Source: Polyangiaceae bacterium (GTDB lineage: Bacteria; Myxococcota_A; Polyangia; Polyangiales; Polyangiaceae). Taken from it: a stretch of DNA of 64,000 nucleotides. The DNA lies in NCBI GenBank assembly GCA_016712345.1, contig JADJRH010000001.1:1054001-1118000 (forward strand), in the 5' to 3' direction. A program made the position numbers and the translations under genes. Position 1 is the first letter of the stretch. The number at the start of each line of letters is the position of its first letter. The notes beneath the pieces were generated by a model, which did no database searches, was not told the origin of the DNA, and saw nothing but the letters and a program-made list of their open reading frames with translations. Below are positions 35,956 through 44,499 of this stretch, in pieces.

Positions 35956-38196
35956 ATGCGAAGGCCCGCTCTTGCAATCCTCCTAGCCACCCTGCTCCCC
36001 GCCGCCGCAGCATGCAGCGACGGCAACACGAACGTCGACGCGCCGCCGCAACCGACCGTCGTGCCATCGACGTCGGTCACGGCCAGCGCGAGTGCAGAGG
36101 CACCCAAACCCTCCAAATACCCGGCGACCGCGAAAAAAGCGGTCACCAACGAATACCACGGCACCAAGGTTGTCGATGAATACCAATGGCTCGAAAAGAG
36201 CGATGACGCCGAGGTGAAATCGTGGGTCGACGCTCAGAACAAAGCCACGCGCGACTACTTCGCCAAGAATGCGCAGCGCGCCAAAATTCGTGAGCGCATC
36301 AAGGGCATTCTCACAAGCTCATCGCCCGATCGGTTCGCGCTTCACATGGCCAAAGACACGCTCTTTGCCTTGAAAGACCAGCCGCCGAAGCAGCAGCCGT
36401 TTTTGGTTGTAATGACCGCACCGGACAAAGCCAAAACCGAAGCCGATCTCAAGGAGCGCGTCATTGTCGACCCGAACGTGATCGATCCAAAAGGTCGCAC
36501 CACGATTGATTGGTACCAACCGTCACCGGACGGAAAGCTCGTCGCCGTATCTATGTCGGAGGGCGGCACCGAAAACGGCACGGTGCACGTGTTTGATGTC
36601 GAAACCGGCAAGGAACAAGGCGATCTCGTTCCATACGCGCACAGCGGAACGGCCGGCGGAGCCCTCACATGGGCGGGCGACGGCAAAGGGTTTTATTACA
36701 CGCGCCATCCGCACAAGGGCGAAGTGGATGACAAAGACATGGGCTTCTTCCAGCAAGTGTACTTTCACAAGCTCGGAACAAAGTTCGCTGAAGACAAGCC
36801 CTCGCTCACCAAAGACAAGCTCGTACGCATTGCAGAGATCGAGCTGAAAACGAGCAAAGACGGCAAGTGGGTGTACGCACCGGTCCAAAACGGCGACGGC
36901 GGCGAATATTGGCACTTCATCCTCGACACGAAGAGCGGCCAGTGGACGCGTTTTGCAGATCTGCCCGACCGCGTTGTGGGCGGCAAGTTTGGCCCCGACA
37001 ACAAGCTCTATCTGCTGTCGGTTAAAGACGCTCCCAAAGGCAAGATCCTCCGCATCGATCCGGCCAAACCCGATCTCGCAAAAGCCGAAACGATCGTTGC
37101 CCACAGCGATGTCACAATCGAGGGCTACGTCGTCACCAAATCGAAGGTGTACGTAAAGGATCTCGTCGGCGGACCGTCGCAGGTGCGCATTTTTGATCAA
37201 AAGGGCAAAGTGCAGGGCACGGTGCCGATCCCGCCCGTGTCGAGCGTGCGTCAGCTCGTTCCGATGAACGGCGATGACATCCTGTTCCGCGGCCAGAGCT
37301 ACACAACCACGCCGGCCTGGTACAGCTACAAACCAAGCGCCAAAACACCCGTTGAAAAAACGGTAATGGCGACCACTTCGAGCGTGAACTTCGACGACGC
37401 CGAAGCCGTTCGCGAGATGTGTACATCCAAAGATGGAACGAAAGTCCCGATCAACATCCTCCGAAAGAAGGGCACAAAACTCGACGGTTCAAACGCGCTC
37501 CTCCTGAGCGGCTACGGTGGTTACGGAATCAGCCTTCAGCCGGGAGTAAATCCACTTCTCCGCGTGTGGCTCGACATGGGCGGCGTGTTCGCGGTGGCCA
37601 ATCTCCGCGGCGGCGGCGAGTTCGGCGAAGAGTGGCATCGCGCCGGCAATCTCGCGAAGAAACAAAACGTGTTCGACGACTTCTACGCGTGCGCGAAACA
37701 CGCTGTGGATACCAAGATCACGTCCCCGCAAAAGCTCGCGATCATCGGCGGATCCAACGGCGGACTTTTGATGGGTGCGGCCGCCGTGCAGCACCCCGAA
37801 ATGTACAAAGCCGTTGTCTCGTACGTTGGCATCTACGACATGCTTCGCGTTGAGCTGACCACCAACGGCGCGTTTAACACCACCGAGTTTGGCAGCGTCA
37901 AAGACCCGGAAATGTTCAAGGCGCTTTATGCGTACTCACCGCTTCACAACGTGAAAGACGGCGTTGCGTATCCGCCGATTTTCTTCCTCACAGGCGCCAA
38001 CGATCCCCGAGTCGATCCATGGCAGTCGCGCAAAATGACGGCCCGACTGCAGGCGGCGAGCACCGGCGGGATGGTGTTGCTCCGCGCAAGCGACAACACT
38101 GGACACGGAGGCGGAACACCTCTCGATGATGAAATTGAGGAGCAGGCCGACGTGTACAGCTTCCTCGCCAATGAACTCGGCCTCACAGCGCCGTAA
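35956..38196 (+). CDS. Prolyl oligopeptidase family lipoprotein (S9A)
   Basis: 746 residues from ATG 35956. The signal peptide has a lipobox at LPAAAACS. The mature N-terminal has the family opening YHGTKVVDEYQWLEKSDD, then a beta-propeller region, and the hydrolase domain with catalytic Ser in GGSNGGLLMGA, Asp in GANDPRVDPWQSRKM and His in NTGHGGG. It cleaves peptides after proline; here it should be a periplasmic or surface lipoprotein. It starts 95 bp after the OmpA gene, beyond the terminator. Confidence 0.94.
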   Translation: MRRPALAILLATLLPAAAACSDGNTNVDAPPQPTVVPSTSVTASASAEAPKPSKYPATAKKAVTNEYHGTKVVDEYQWLEKSDDAEVKSWVDAQNKATRDYFAKNAQRAKIRERIKGILTSSSPDRFALHMAKDTLFALKDQPPKQQPFLVVMTAPDKAKTEADLKERVIVDPNVIDPKGRTTIDWYQPSPDGKLVAVSMSEGGTENGTVHVFDVETGKEQGDLVPYAHSGTAGGALTWAGDGKGFYYTRHPHKGEVDDKDMGFFQQVYFHKLGTKFAEDKPSLTKDKLVRIAEIELKTSKDGKWVYAPVQNGDGGEYWHFILDTKSGQWTRFADLPDRVVGGKFGPDNKLYLLSVKDAPKGKILRIDPAKPDLAKAETIVAHSDVTIEGYVVTKSKVYVKDLVGGPSQVRIFDQKGKVQGTVPIPPVSSVRQLVPMNGDDILFRGQSYTTTPAWYSYKPSAKTPVEKTVMATTSSVNFDDAEAVREMCTSKDGTKVPINILRKKGTKLDGSNALLLSGYGGYGISLQPGVNPLLRVWLDMGGVFAVANLRGGGEFGEEWHRAGNLAKKQNVFDDFYACAKHAVDTKITSPQKLAIIGGSNGGLLMGAAAVQHPEMYKAVVSYVGIYDMLRVELTTNGAFNTTEFGSVKDPEMFKALYAYSPLHNVKDGVAYPPIFFLTGANDPRVDPWQSRKMTARLQAASTGGMVLLRASDNTGHGGGTPLDDEIEEQADVYSFLANELGLTAP

Positions 38197-38274
38197 CCTT
38201 CTCCGACATCGTTCACTAAAAACAAAAGCAACGAACTGCGAAGCATGCGGCCGTTCTGATATCGTGCGACCGCC

Positions 38275-39027
38275 ATGCGTTGCTTCGTCTCGGTCTTGTT
38301 GCTCGCCCTCGCCACCGCGAGCTGCGGCGATCCCAAAGCTTCCGGCTCCGGCTCGGGTGCTTCCACAGGAGCGCCCAGTCAAACCGCTGCGGCCACCTCT
38401 CAGGCCCCCAAGCCCAAGAGCATGCCCAACCTTCTCGTGGACGCCGAAGGCCCGTACCTGGGCATGGAGCGCGTTCGCATGCAGGATCCAAACGCGGCCG
38501 ACAAACTCACCAAACTTGTGAAAGACCTGCCAATTGAGGGCAAACCCGTCACACTGTTGGTTGAGAAAAAAGCCAAGGTCGCGCACGTTGCCGCGGTGGT
38601 GACTGAGCTTGGAAAAGCCGGCGCCCCCAAAGTCATCATCAAAACCGATGGCCGAAACGACGTGCCCAAGGAGCTGAACGTCGTGCCCGAGCCGCGCGTT
38701 TCTTCGCCGCCGCCGTGCTCCATCGCCACCATGGTGCTCAAAGACTTTTCAACCGCTATTTGGCCCATTCGCGGAGGAACGGCCCGCAAACACAGCAAGG
38801 GTATGGCCGGTCCCGACCTTTCCAACACGGGCCAGCAAGTCAAAAAAGACATCGAAGCATGCGAGTCTTCAGTCGCTTTTTTCTCCTCGGATGAATCGAT
38901 CGACTGGGAACTCGCCTTCAATCTTGCCGGTACGGTGGTCGTGAACGACGACAAGAAAAAGATCGACACCCTAGTGTTGTTGTCGCAGATCCCCGTTGCC
39001 GGCCGCCCGGTCACCCTCGGCAAATAA
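38275..39027 (+). CDS. Lipoprotein with two ExbD/TolR-like segments
   Basis: 250 residues. Lipobox ALATASC, then a Gly/Ser/Ala/Thr-rich linker. Residues about 55-125 (KPVTLLVEKKAKVAHVAAVVTELGKAGAPKVII) recall the periplasmic domain of ExbD/TolR; the final part (VVVNDDKKKIDTLVLLS) may be a second diverged copy. There is no transmembrane helix besides the signal. Function is not known; it is downstream of the peptidase by 78 bp and in the same direction. Confidence 0.65.
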   Translation: MRCFVSVLLLALATASCGDPKASGSGSGASTGAPSQTAAATSQAPKPKSMPNLLVDAEGPYLGMERVRMQDPNAADKLTKLVKDLPIEGKPVTLLVEKKAKVAHVAAVVTELGKAGAPKVIIKTDGRNDVPKELNVVPEPRVSSPPPCSIATMVLKDFSTAIWPIRGGTARKHSKGMAGPDLSNTGQQVKKDIEACESSVAFFSSDESIDWELAFNLAGTVVVNDDKKKIDTLVLLSQIPVAGRPVTLGK

Positions 39028-39435
39028 GTGAAACGTGATCCGAGCCCTCAAGAGTTGCCGTGATTGAAAAAGTGATCCGGCACCGGGTGTGCGGCCATCC
39101 ATCCAGAGTGCGATCCGTTGCACACGCCGTTTGGACCGGATGCTCAGGTGTGCCCATGTACGCCGAATCTGGGTTTTGCGCGAAGACCTTGCCCCCAGCT
39201 AAAAACCCCAAAGAATGGTGTATGGCGTGCACTCCCGACTTGCCGGCACGCTCCGGCACACGCGTCGGTGGGCACGTTTCTCGGGCGCGAGCAGGCAGGA
39301 TCGTGAATGGTGTTGGGTGCCGGCGCGCGCGGCATGGTTCAAATTTGGGCCGCGCTTCATCGGCGCGATTCGTGAATAACTAAAGACGGAAGCGCTCGCC
39401 CGTGCGGTGAGTGACGGTGCAGGAGTTACCGAGTC

Positions 39436-41100
39436 ATGTCCAAGCGGCTTCGAGGATCAGCTCTCAGAAACAAGGCTCGCGGTCTGCGTCCCAAGTCGGG
39501 GCAGGCGAGGCCTTCGTATTCAGGCGAGCCCACCACGAATGATCAAGTGAACGCGAGCGTCGACGAAGAGCGTGACGACGAAGAGATCGTCGCCGAAAGT
39601 ACCGCCGACGAAGAAGCCGCTCGCGCAGCCGAAGAAGCGGCAAAGAAAGTTGAAGAGGCGCGCCAGGCGGCAGAAGCGGCACGCGCGGCAGAAGCGGCTC
39701 GACGAGCCGAACTCGAAGCAAAACGAGCCGAAGAAACGCGGAAGGCCGAAGAAGCAAAGCGAGCGGCTGAAGAGCAAATTAAGAAAGCTGAAGAAGCAAA
39801 GCGAGCCGCCGAAGAAATTCTACGCCGCGCTGAAGAAGCAAGACGCGAGGCCGAACTTCAAGCGAAACGCGCCGAAGAAGAAGCTCGAAAAGCTCTCGAA
39901 GAGGCGACACGCGCCGAAGAAGAAGCGAAGCGCGTCGCCGAAGAAGCCATCAAGCTCGAAGAAGCGCACAAAGCCGCCGTTAAGAGCGAAGAAGAAGCCG
40001 CGGCGAAAAAGTCTGAAGAAGAGGCAGCTGCCGCCGGAAAGATCGAAGAGGAGGCAAAAGCCGCAGCCGAAAAGGCCGAAGCAGAACTCGCCGCCGCCTC
40101 AAAGAAAGCTGAAGCGGAGGCAAAAGCCGCAGCTGACAAAGCCACCCAGGCCGCTTCCGCAAAAGCCGACGAAGAAGCCAAGACTGCTGCCAAAAAGGCC
40201 GAAGCCGAAACCAAAAAGAAGACCGACGAAGAAGCCAAGGCCGCTGCCAAAAAAGCCGAGGACGATGCGGCGTCAGCCAAGAAGAGCGACGAGAAAAAGG
40301 CTGACAAGAAGGACGACGAAGAGACGCCCAAGAGCGCTCGCGCAAAAGCCGAAGAGACGCCCAAAAGTGCGCGCGGCAAGTCAAAGGATGAAGCGCCCAC
40401 CTCGCGTCGCGGTGATGGCAAATCCACTTCAAAACACGACTGGCACGAAGACTCGTCTGTTTCGGCGCAGTTCTTCCGCCGCGATGTTGACTCTGTTCCG
40501 CCCGCAGAACCGCATCACGACGACGACCACGATCATCACGGTCCCGTTGTCAGCGCGGCGCAAATGGAGAGACGCGCGCGACTTCGCCGCATCGTTGCGG
40601 GTGTTGTGGCGTTCGCCGCGGTGGTTTCGATTTTCGTCGTGGGCCGCCGCATGATGAATCGCCAGGCCACGCCCACTGCGCCCACCGTGACCACGGCTCA
40701 ATCGGCTGCGCCCGACACAAAGGTCGATCCTAAAAAGGCAGAAGCTCAAAAGGCCGAAGAAGAAGCAAAAAAGAAGGCCGAAGAAGAAGCAAAAAAGAAG
40801 GCCGAAGAAGAAGCAAAAAAGAAGGCCGAAGAAGAAGCAAAAAAGAAAAACGTGGACGTTGATGCCCTCAAGAAAAAGGGCATGGGTGAGGTCAACAGCT
40901 TCCGTTTCAAAGACGCGGTTGAAACGGGCAAGGCGTTGATTGAGGCCGATCCTGAAGAAGCCACCGGTTACTTTGTTCTCGGCGCAGCGCTTCAATCCAC
41001 CGGCAACTGGAAAGAAGGCCAAGAGCAGTTTAACGAATGTGTACGCAAGGCCAAAAAAGGCCCTGTGAACGAGTGCGTCGCAAACGGCGGTCGCAAGTAA
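39436..41100 (+). CDS. Ala/Glu/Lys-rich coiled-coil membrane protein with periplasmic TPR-like end
   Basis: 554 residues. The basic N-terminus (SKRLRGSALRNKARGLRPKSG) is followed by about 280 residues of AEEAKRAAEE-type coiled coil, then a Ser/Lys/Asp/Glu linker and a His/Asp-rich patch (HHDDDHDHHG). One transmembrane helix follows (IVAGVVAFAAVVSIFVV, about 390-406), then four 8-residue AEEEAKKK repeats and a TPR-like end (FKDAVETGKALIEADPEEATGYFVLGAALQSTGNWKEGQEQF). Topology is N-in, so the long coil is cytosolic, the reverse of TolA. No homologue is named. The 39028-39435 stretch upstream shows no convincing gene. Confidence 0.75.
   Translation: MSKRLRGSALRNKARGLRPKSGQARPSYSGEPTTNDQVNASVDEERDDEEIVAESTADEEAARAAEEAAKKVEEARQAAEAARAAEAARRAELEAKRAEETRKAEEAKRAAEEQIKKAEEAKRAAEEILRRAEEARREAELQAKRAEEEARKALEEATRAEEEAKRVAEEAIKLEEAHKAAVKSEEEAAAKKSEEEAAAAGKIEEEAKAAAEKAEAELAAASKKAEAEAKAAADKATQAASAKADEEAKTAAKKAEAETKKKTDEEAKAAAKKAEDDAASAKKSDEKKADKKDDEETPKSARAKAEETPKSARGKSKDEAPTSRRGDGKSTSKHDWHEDSSVSAQFFRRDVDSVPPAEPHHDDDHDHHGPVVSAAQMERRARLRRIVAGVVAFAAVVSIFVVGRRMMNRQATPTAPTVTTAQSAAPDTKVDPKKAEAQKAEEEAKKKAEEEAKKKAEEEAKKKAEEEAKKKNVDVDALKKKGMGEVNSFRFKDAVETGKALIEADPEEATGYFVLGAALQSTGNWKEGQEQFNECVRKAKKGPVNECVANGGRK
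40753..40848 (+). repeat. Four tandem 24-bp repeats in the Ala/Glu/Lys gene
   Basis: Unit begins GCCGAAGAAGAAGC, length 24, four copies, the last with one base change. Encodes AEEEAKKK repeats. Confidence 0.9.
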
Positions 41101-41219
41101 CAACACGCCTGCCCGGTCATCACACGGTACTCAGCGCACGAGTCTCAACGTGAACGCATCACGCGCGCGGGCTCGTGCGTACACATTTACGGGTACGCTT
41201 CGGCGTGTACACAACATCC

Positions 41220-41741
41220 TCACGTTGCCGTAGGCGCGTTGTCGCCCGGAGAAGCATCACCCGGCGTTGGTGCATCCACTTTGTCGCGCGCAAGAGCCGA
41301 GAAAAAGCCAATCGACATCAGGTAACCCACGAACACGCCGGTTGCGATCCTCGTTGCGTGCCACACCGGGTGAATACCCAAATCCTGCGTCACAACATCG
41401 GCAACCATGAGTACACCTGACAAAACAAATGCCCAACGCCAGGTGCGCAGCGGCAAAATCGGACGAGCGATCAACGCTCCGAGTGCGACACCAAGAAAAA
41501 TCCCAGCGCACCGACTGCAGAGAGGCATCAACACGCCGTCGAACACAAGAGTTCGAGGGGCGCGCCGGTGACACATCGTAAAAAACACCAGATCAAGCCC
41601 AATGCCCACGTCACCGAGAGGCAAGCGCGCCCGCGCAAACGGCAAGATCCACGGAAAGACTCCGACAAACACGAGCAGCCCGCGAAACCACGCAAGGATT
41701 TGGGCGCGCGCCTTGGCGCGGTCATTGTCCGGCGCGCTCAT
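41220..41741 (-). CDS. DUF2085 membrane protein
   Basis: 173 residues with three to four predicted membrane segments (LLVFVGVFPWILPFA, GIFLGVALGALIA, WAFVLSGVLMVADVV, IATGVFVGYLMSIGFF). The family signature Cys-His motif (FFTMCHRR and LCSRCAGIF) is present and could bind metal. Its start overlaps the uracil-DNA glycosylase stop by 4 bp (ATGA at 41738-41741), so it is third in the trxB-udg operon. Function unknown. Confidence 0.85.
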   Translation of the reverse strand: MSAPDNDRAKARAQILAWFRGLLVFVGVFPWILPFARARLPLGDVGIGLDLVFFTMCHRRAPRTLVFDGVLMPLCSRCAGIFLGVALGALIARPILPLRTWRWAFVLSGVLMVADVVTQDLGIHPVWHATRIATGVFVGYLMSIGFFSALARDKVDAPTPGDASPGDNAPTAT

Positions 41742-42772
41742 TCTTCGGACCGAGCGCCGCCGGCTTTGCGCACAGGTTTGCCGAGGTGCTTCATCACTTC
41801 TTGCAGATCATTCCAAACGTCGCGCTTCGCCGCTTCGTTACGAAGCAGGTAGGCCGGATGAAACGTCGGCATGATCGGCACCGTGCCCTTGTAGAGCTTC
41901 CACTTTCCACGAAGCCTCGTGATGCCTTCAGTTGAACCGATAAGGCCCGTGACAGCGGTTGCACCCAGCGCAACGATCACCTTCGGTTTCACCAGCGCGA
42001 GCTGCTCTTTAAGGTACGGGGTACACGCGTCCATTTCGCTCAGCTCGGGCTTTCGATTGTTCGGCGGCCTGCACTTTACGATGTTGCAAATGTACACATC
42101 GTCCCGCCGATAACCCATTGCAGCGATCATGCGATCGAGCAGCTGACCGGCGCGCCCCACAAACGGTTCACCCTGCGCGTCTTCATCGGCACCGGGCCCC
42201 TCGCCCACGAAACACACTTCAGAAAAAGGGTTTCCGCGCGCAAAAACAGTTTGTGTGCGTCCTGAGTGAAGTGGACATTTGGTGCACGGCCGAACCTGCT
42301 CTGCGAGAAGCGCAAGCCGCATTTTGCGATCATCCGATCCGTCCACGCTCAAAGCCGAGGCTTGTTCGCGCCCTGAAATCGCGGCGTGTTCACGTTCCGC
42401 CGGCGCTGCCGCGAGCGGAGGCGGCGCTTGTGCAGCCACGGGCGCACGACGTTCCGCCGGTGTGTACACAGGTCGTTCAACATGTGCCGCAGGACGTTCC
42501 GCCGGTGTGTACACAGGCCGTTCAACATGTGCCGCAGGACGTTCCGCAGGACGCTCCGGCGCCGTCGGACGATCGAACTGCGGCAGAGGACGCTCCAATG
42601 TCGGCGCAGGACGTTGCGCCGACGCGTACACAAGTGCCTCCGGTATCGCCGAGCGACTCGGCACCAGATCCGCACCCGACGCTTCGTATTGCTCCAACAA
42701 AGCGCGGGTCGACCCCACGAGGAGCAGCAGCTCCTCGCGCGGGTCGATCGGCGAGTCGGCGTTGTCGCTCAC
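41738..42772 (-). CDS. Type-4/5 (Fe-S) uracil-DNA glycosylase with repeat-rich N-terminal extension
   Basis: 344 residues from GTG 42772. The catalytic domain is in the C-terminal 200 residues: CTKCPLHSGRTQTVF, then VCFVGEGPGADEDAQGEPFVGRAGQLLDRMI, and the second Cys pair region CNIVKCRPPNNRKPE...ACTPYL, the [4Fe-4S] ligands of families 4 and 5, ending with PTFHPAYLL. It removes uracil from DNA. The first 140 residues are a Pro/Arg/Glu-rich linker with tandem 15-residue repeats. It lies 6 bp after trxB. Confidence 0.92.
   Translation of the reverse strand: MSDNADSPIDPREELLLLVGSTRALLEQYEASGADLVPSRSAIPEALVYASAQRPAPTLERPLPQFDRPTAPERPAERPAAHVERPVYTPAERPAAHVERPVYTPAERRAPVAAQAPPPLAAAPAEREHAAISGREQASALSVDGSDDRKMRLALLAEQVRPCTKCPLHSGRTQTVFARGNPFSEVCFVGEGPGADEDAQGEPFVGRAGQLLDRMIAAMGYRRDDVYICNIVKCRPPNNRKPELSEMDACTPYLKEQLALVKPKVIVALGATAVTGLIGSTEGITRLRGKWKLYKGTVPIMPTFHPAYLLRNEAAKRDVWNDLQEVMKHLGKPVRKAGGARSEE
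42451..42540 (-). repeat. Two tandem 45-bp repeats in the glycosylase linker
   Basis: 42451-42495 and 42496-42540 differ at one base by eye and each contains GTGTACAC. They encode RPAAHVERPVYTPAE-type repeats. Confidence 0.9.
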
Positions 42773-42778
42773 GGGCGG

Positions 42779-43738
42779 TCAGTGAGCACCCTGCGCACCA
42801 AGCCACCGCTCGGCGTCCAGAGCCGCCATGCAACCCGTGCCCGCCGCGGTAACGGCTTGCCTGTAGGTCCAATCTTGCACATCCCCCGCCGCGAAAACGC
42901 CTTCAACGCTTGTGCGCGACGAACCCGGCGTTGTTTTCAAGTAGCCGTTCGGGTGCGTTTCAAGCTGACCCACGAACAGATCGGTCATGGGCGTGTGCCC
43001 AATCGCAACGAACATTGCAGCGAGCGGCACGGTGTTCTTTTCGCCTGTTTTCAGGCTCTTCACGACGATTCCGGTCACGTGATCTTCAGCCGCGCCGAGC
43101 ACTTCTTCCACGACGTGGCTGTACAAGATCTTGATCTTCGGATTTTCAACAACGCGCTGAACCATTGCTTTTGAAGCGCGAAACTCATCGCGCCGATGGA
43201 TCAACGTCACCGACTTACAGAGGCCCGCCAAATAACTCGCCTCTTCCATGGCGGTGTCGCCGCCGCCCACAACGGCCACGTCTTGATTGCGAAACAGCGC
43301 ACCGTCGCAAACGGCGCAAGCGCTCACACCCTTGTTTTTCAGGCCTTCTTCACTCGGCAGCCCGAGGTAGTTGGCGCGCGCCCCGGTGGCCACAATAACG
43401 GCCTTTGCCAAAAACATCGCTTCGTCAGTCCACACTTTGAACGGCCGTTGCGACAGATCCACCTTTGTCACGTCCGCGGTTACAAACTCGGTGCCTTGGT
43501 GCTCCGCTTGATCGCGAAACCGCTGCATCAGCTCTTGGCCCGTCACCTTCTCTGGAAACCCGGGGTAGTTTTCAACGTCGGTGGTAAACATCAGCTGTCC
43601 ACCGGGAATGAGCCCACCCGCGCTAAACCCCTCAATGCACAGGGGCTTCAAGTTCGCGCGAGCGGCGTAAATGGCCGCGGTAAGTCCGGCGGGACCGGAA
43701 CCGATAATAATGAGATTACGAACGGGCGTTTCAGACAT
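42779..43738 (-). CDS. trxB: Thioredoxin reductase
   Basis: 319 residues from ATG 43738 (MSETPVRNLIIIGSGPAG); an upstream in-frame start at 43804 lacks support. FAD-binding GSGPAGLTAA, redox-active CAVC (SACAVCDGALF, about 139-142), NADPH site VVGGGDTAMEEA, and the final GDVQDWTYRQAVTAAGTGCMAA. It reduces thioredoxin using NADPH. First gene of the trxB-udg-DUF2085 operon, gap 6 bp. Confidence 0.97.
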   Translation of the reverse strand: MSETPVRNLIIIGSGPAGLTAAIYAARANLKPLCIEGFSAGGLIPGGQLMFTTDVENYPGFPEKVTGQELMQRFRDQAEHQGTEFVTADVTKVDLSQRPFKVWTDEAMFLAKAVIVATGARANYLGLPSEEGLKNKGVSACAVCDGALFRNQDVAVVGGGDTAMEEASYLAGLCKSVTLIHRRDEFRASKAMVQRVVENPKIKILYSHVVEEVLGAAEDHVTGIVVKSLKTGEKNTVPLAAMFVAIGHTPMTDLFVGQLETHPNGYLKTTPGSSRTSVEGVFAAGDVQDWTYRQAVTAAGTGCMAALDAERWLGAQGAH

Positions 43739-43854
43739 GGCCCAGTCGGTATAGGCGCACGGCCACGCCGCGTCCACCCGACTTTTCCCGGCGTTATGCG
43801 CCAAATGTGCAGGCGCATACAGACTGTTATCTGAGCGGCGCTTTGCGGCTGTGG

Positions 43855-44345
43855 GTAACTTCAGCGCCCCGCAACGACCTGAAACGTCCAGCCACCTGAC
43901 GCGTCGTATTCAACACGGAGTTCCCCAGCGGCGCATGCGCCTCATTCGAACGGCGAGTAACTCGTTGCGGTTGAGTTGTCGATGCAGCAGAAAAGAGCCC
44001 GTTCTGGGAGGTCCGGCGACTTGAGATGTCCATCACGTCGCCATCCACCGGTCTCGCCGGTCTCTCGTTTTCGTCGTGGCTGCGCTCGCCACAGAACTCC
44101 ATCTGGAGAACCCGACGCGCCACGCTGTTCGCTTTTCCGCTTGGCGACGGGCAAGGGTGTCCCAAACGTCTCGACAAGACTGGATCCGTGCCTTGCAGAA
44201 CGTTCCGCTAAAGGGAAGTTACCTAGGAGGCACGGAGATCACGGAGTTCCAAGGAGTTTTTTGTATTTTTTCTGCAATAGGCTCGCACAGCGCGGCCGAT
44301 TTTACAGTCATGCTCAGGATCACGGGTGATGTGTACCCATAGCAG
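43855..44345. repeat. Long R1 dispersed repeat, copy 1
   Basis: Outer end GGTAACTTCAGCGCCCCG, then CAACACGG, a 338-bp module (43909-44246) matching 52534-52871 in reverse without a difference that I found, CACGGAG iterons, and the core end GATGTGTACCCATAGCAGCC. A 70-codon frame inside (43942-44154, minus) is identical in both copies but has no recognisable protein features. No other gene is seen in 43739-44495. Confidence 0.85.
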
Positions 44346-44359
44346 CCCTGATTGACCCC

Positions 44360-44499
44360 TTCGTGCGGAACTAGCCGCGCGCAAGCGCGGGGGGTGTGGG
44401 GCGGGAGCCCCACGAGACAAAAGATAGTGCCGGCGTGTGCGAAGCGCGCCGCGTCAGCGGCGCCAAAAGTCCGGCAGGACTTTTGACACGCGGCACTAG
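44360..44499. repeat. Truncated composite CTAG-palindrome element (R2)
   Basis: Keeps only the right arm of the first palindrome (GTGCGGAACTAG), then the middle module and the TAGTGCCGG ... CGGCACTAG palindrome. 44371-44498 matches 27031-27158 with one base inserted. Bases 44496-44498, minus strand, are the TAG stop of the FadL-like gene. Confidence 0.85.

Noticed and set aside
39060..39383. 107-codon open frame in the gene-free stretch 39.03-39.43 kb
   Set aside because: Sequence is Arg/Cys-rich with no recognisable motif, several overlapping frames of similar length exist, and no ribosome site is evident.
43942..44154. 70-codon frame present twice (also 52626-52838)
   Set aside because: Identical because it lies in the identical R1 module; composition is Arg/Ser/Gly-rich like a shadow frame, with no start signal.
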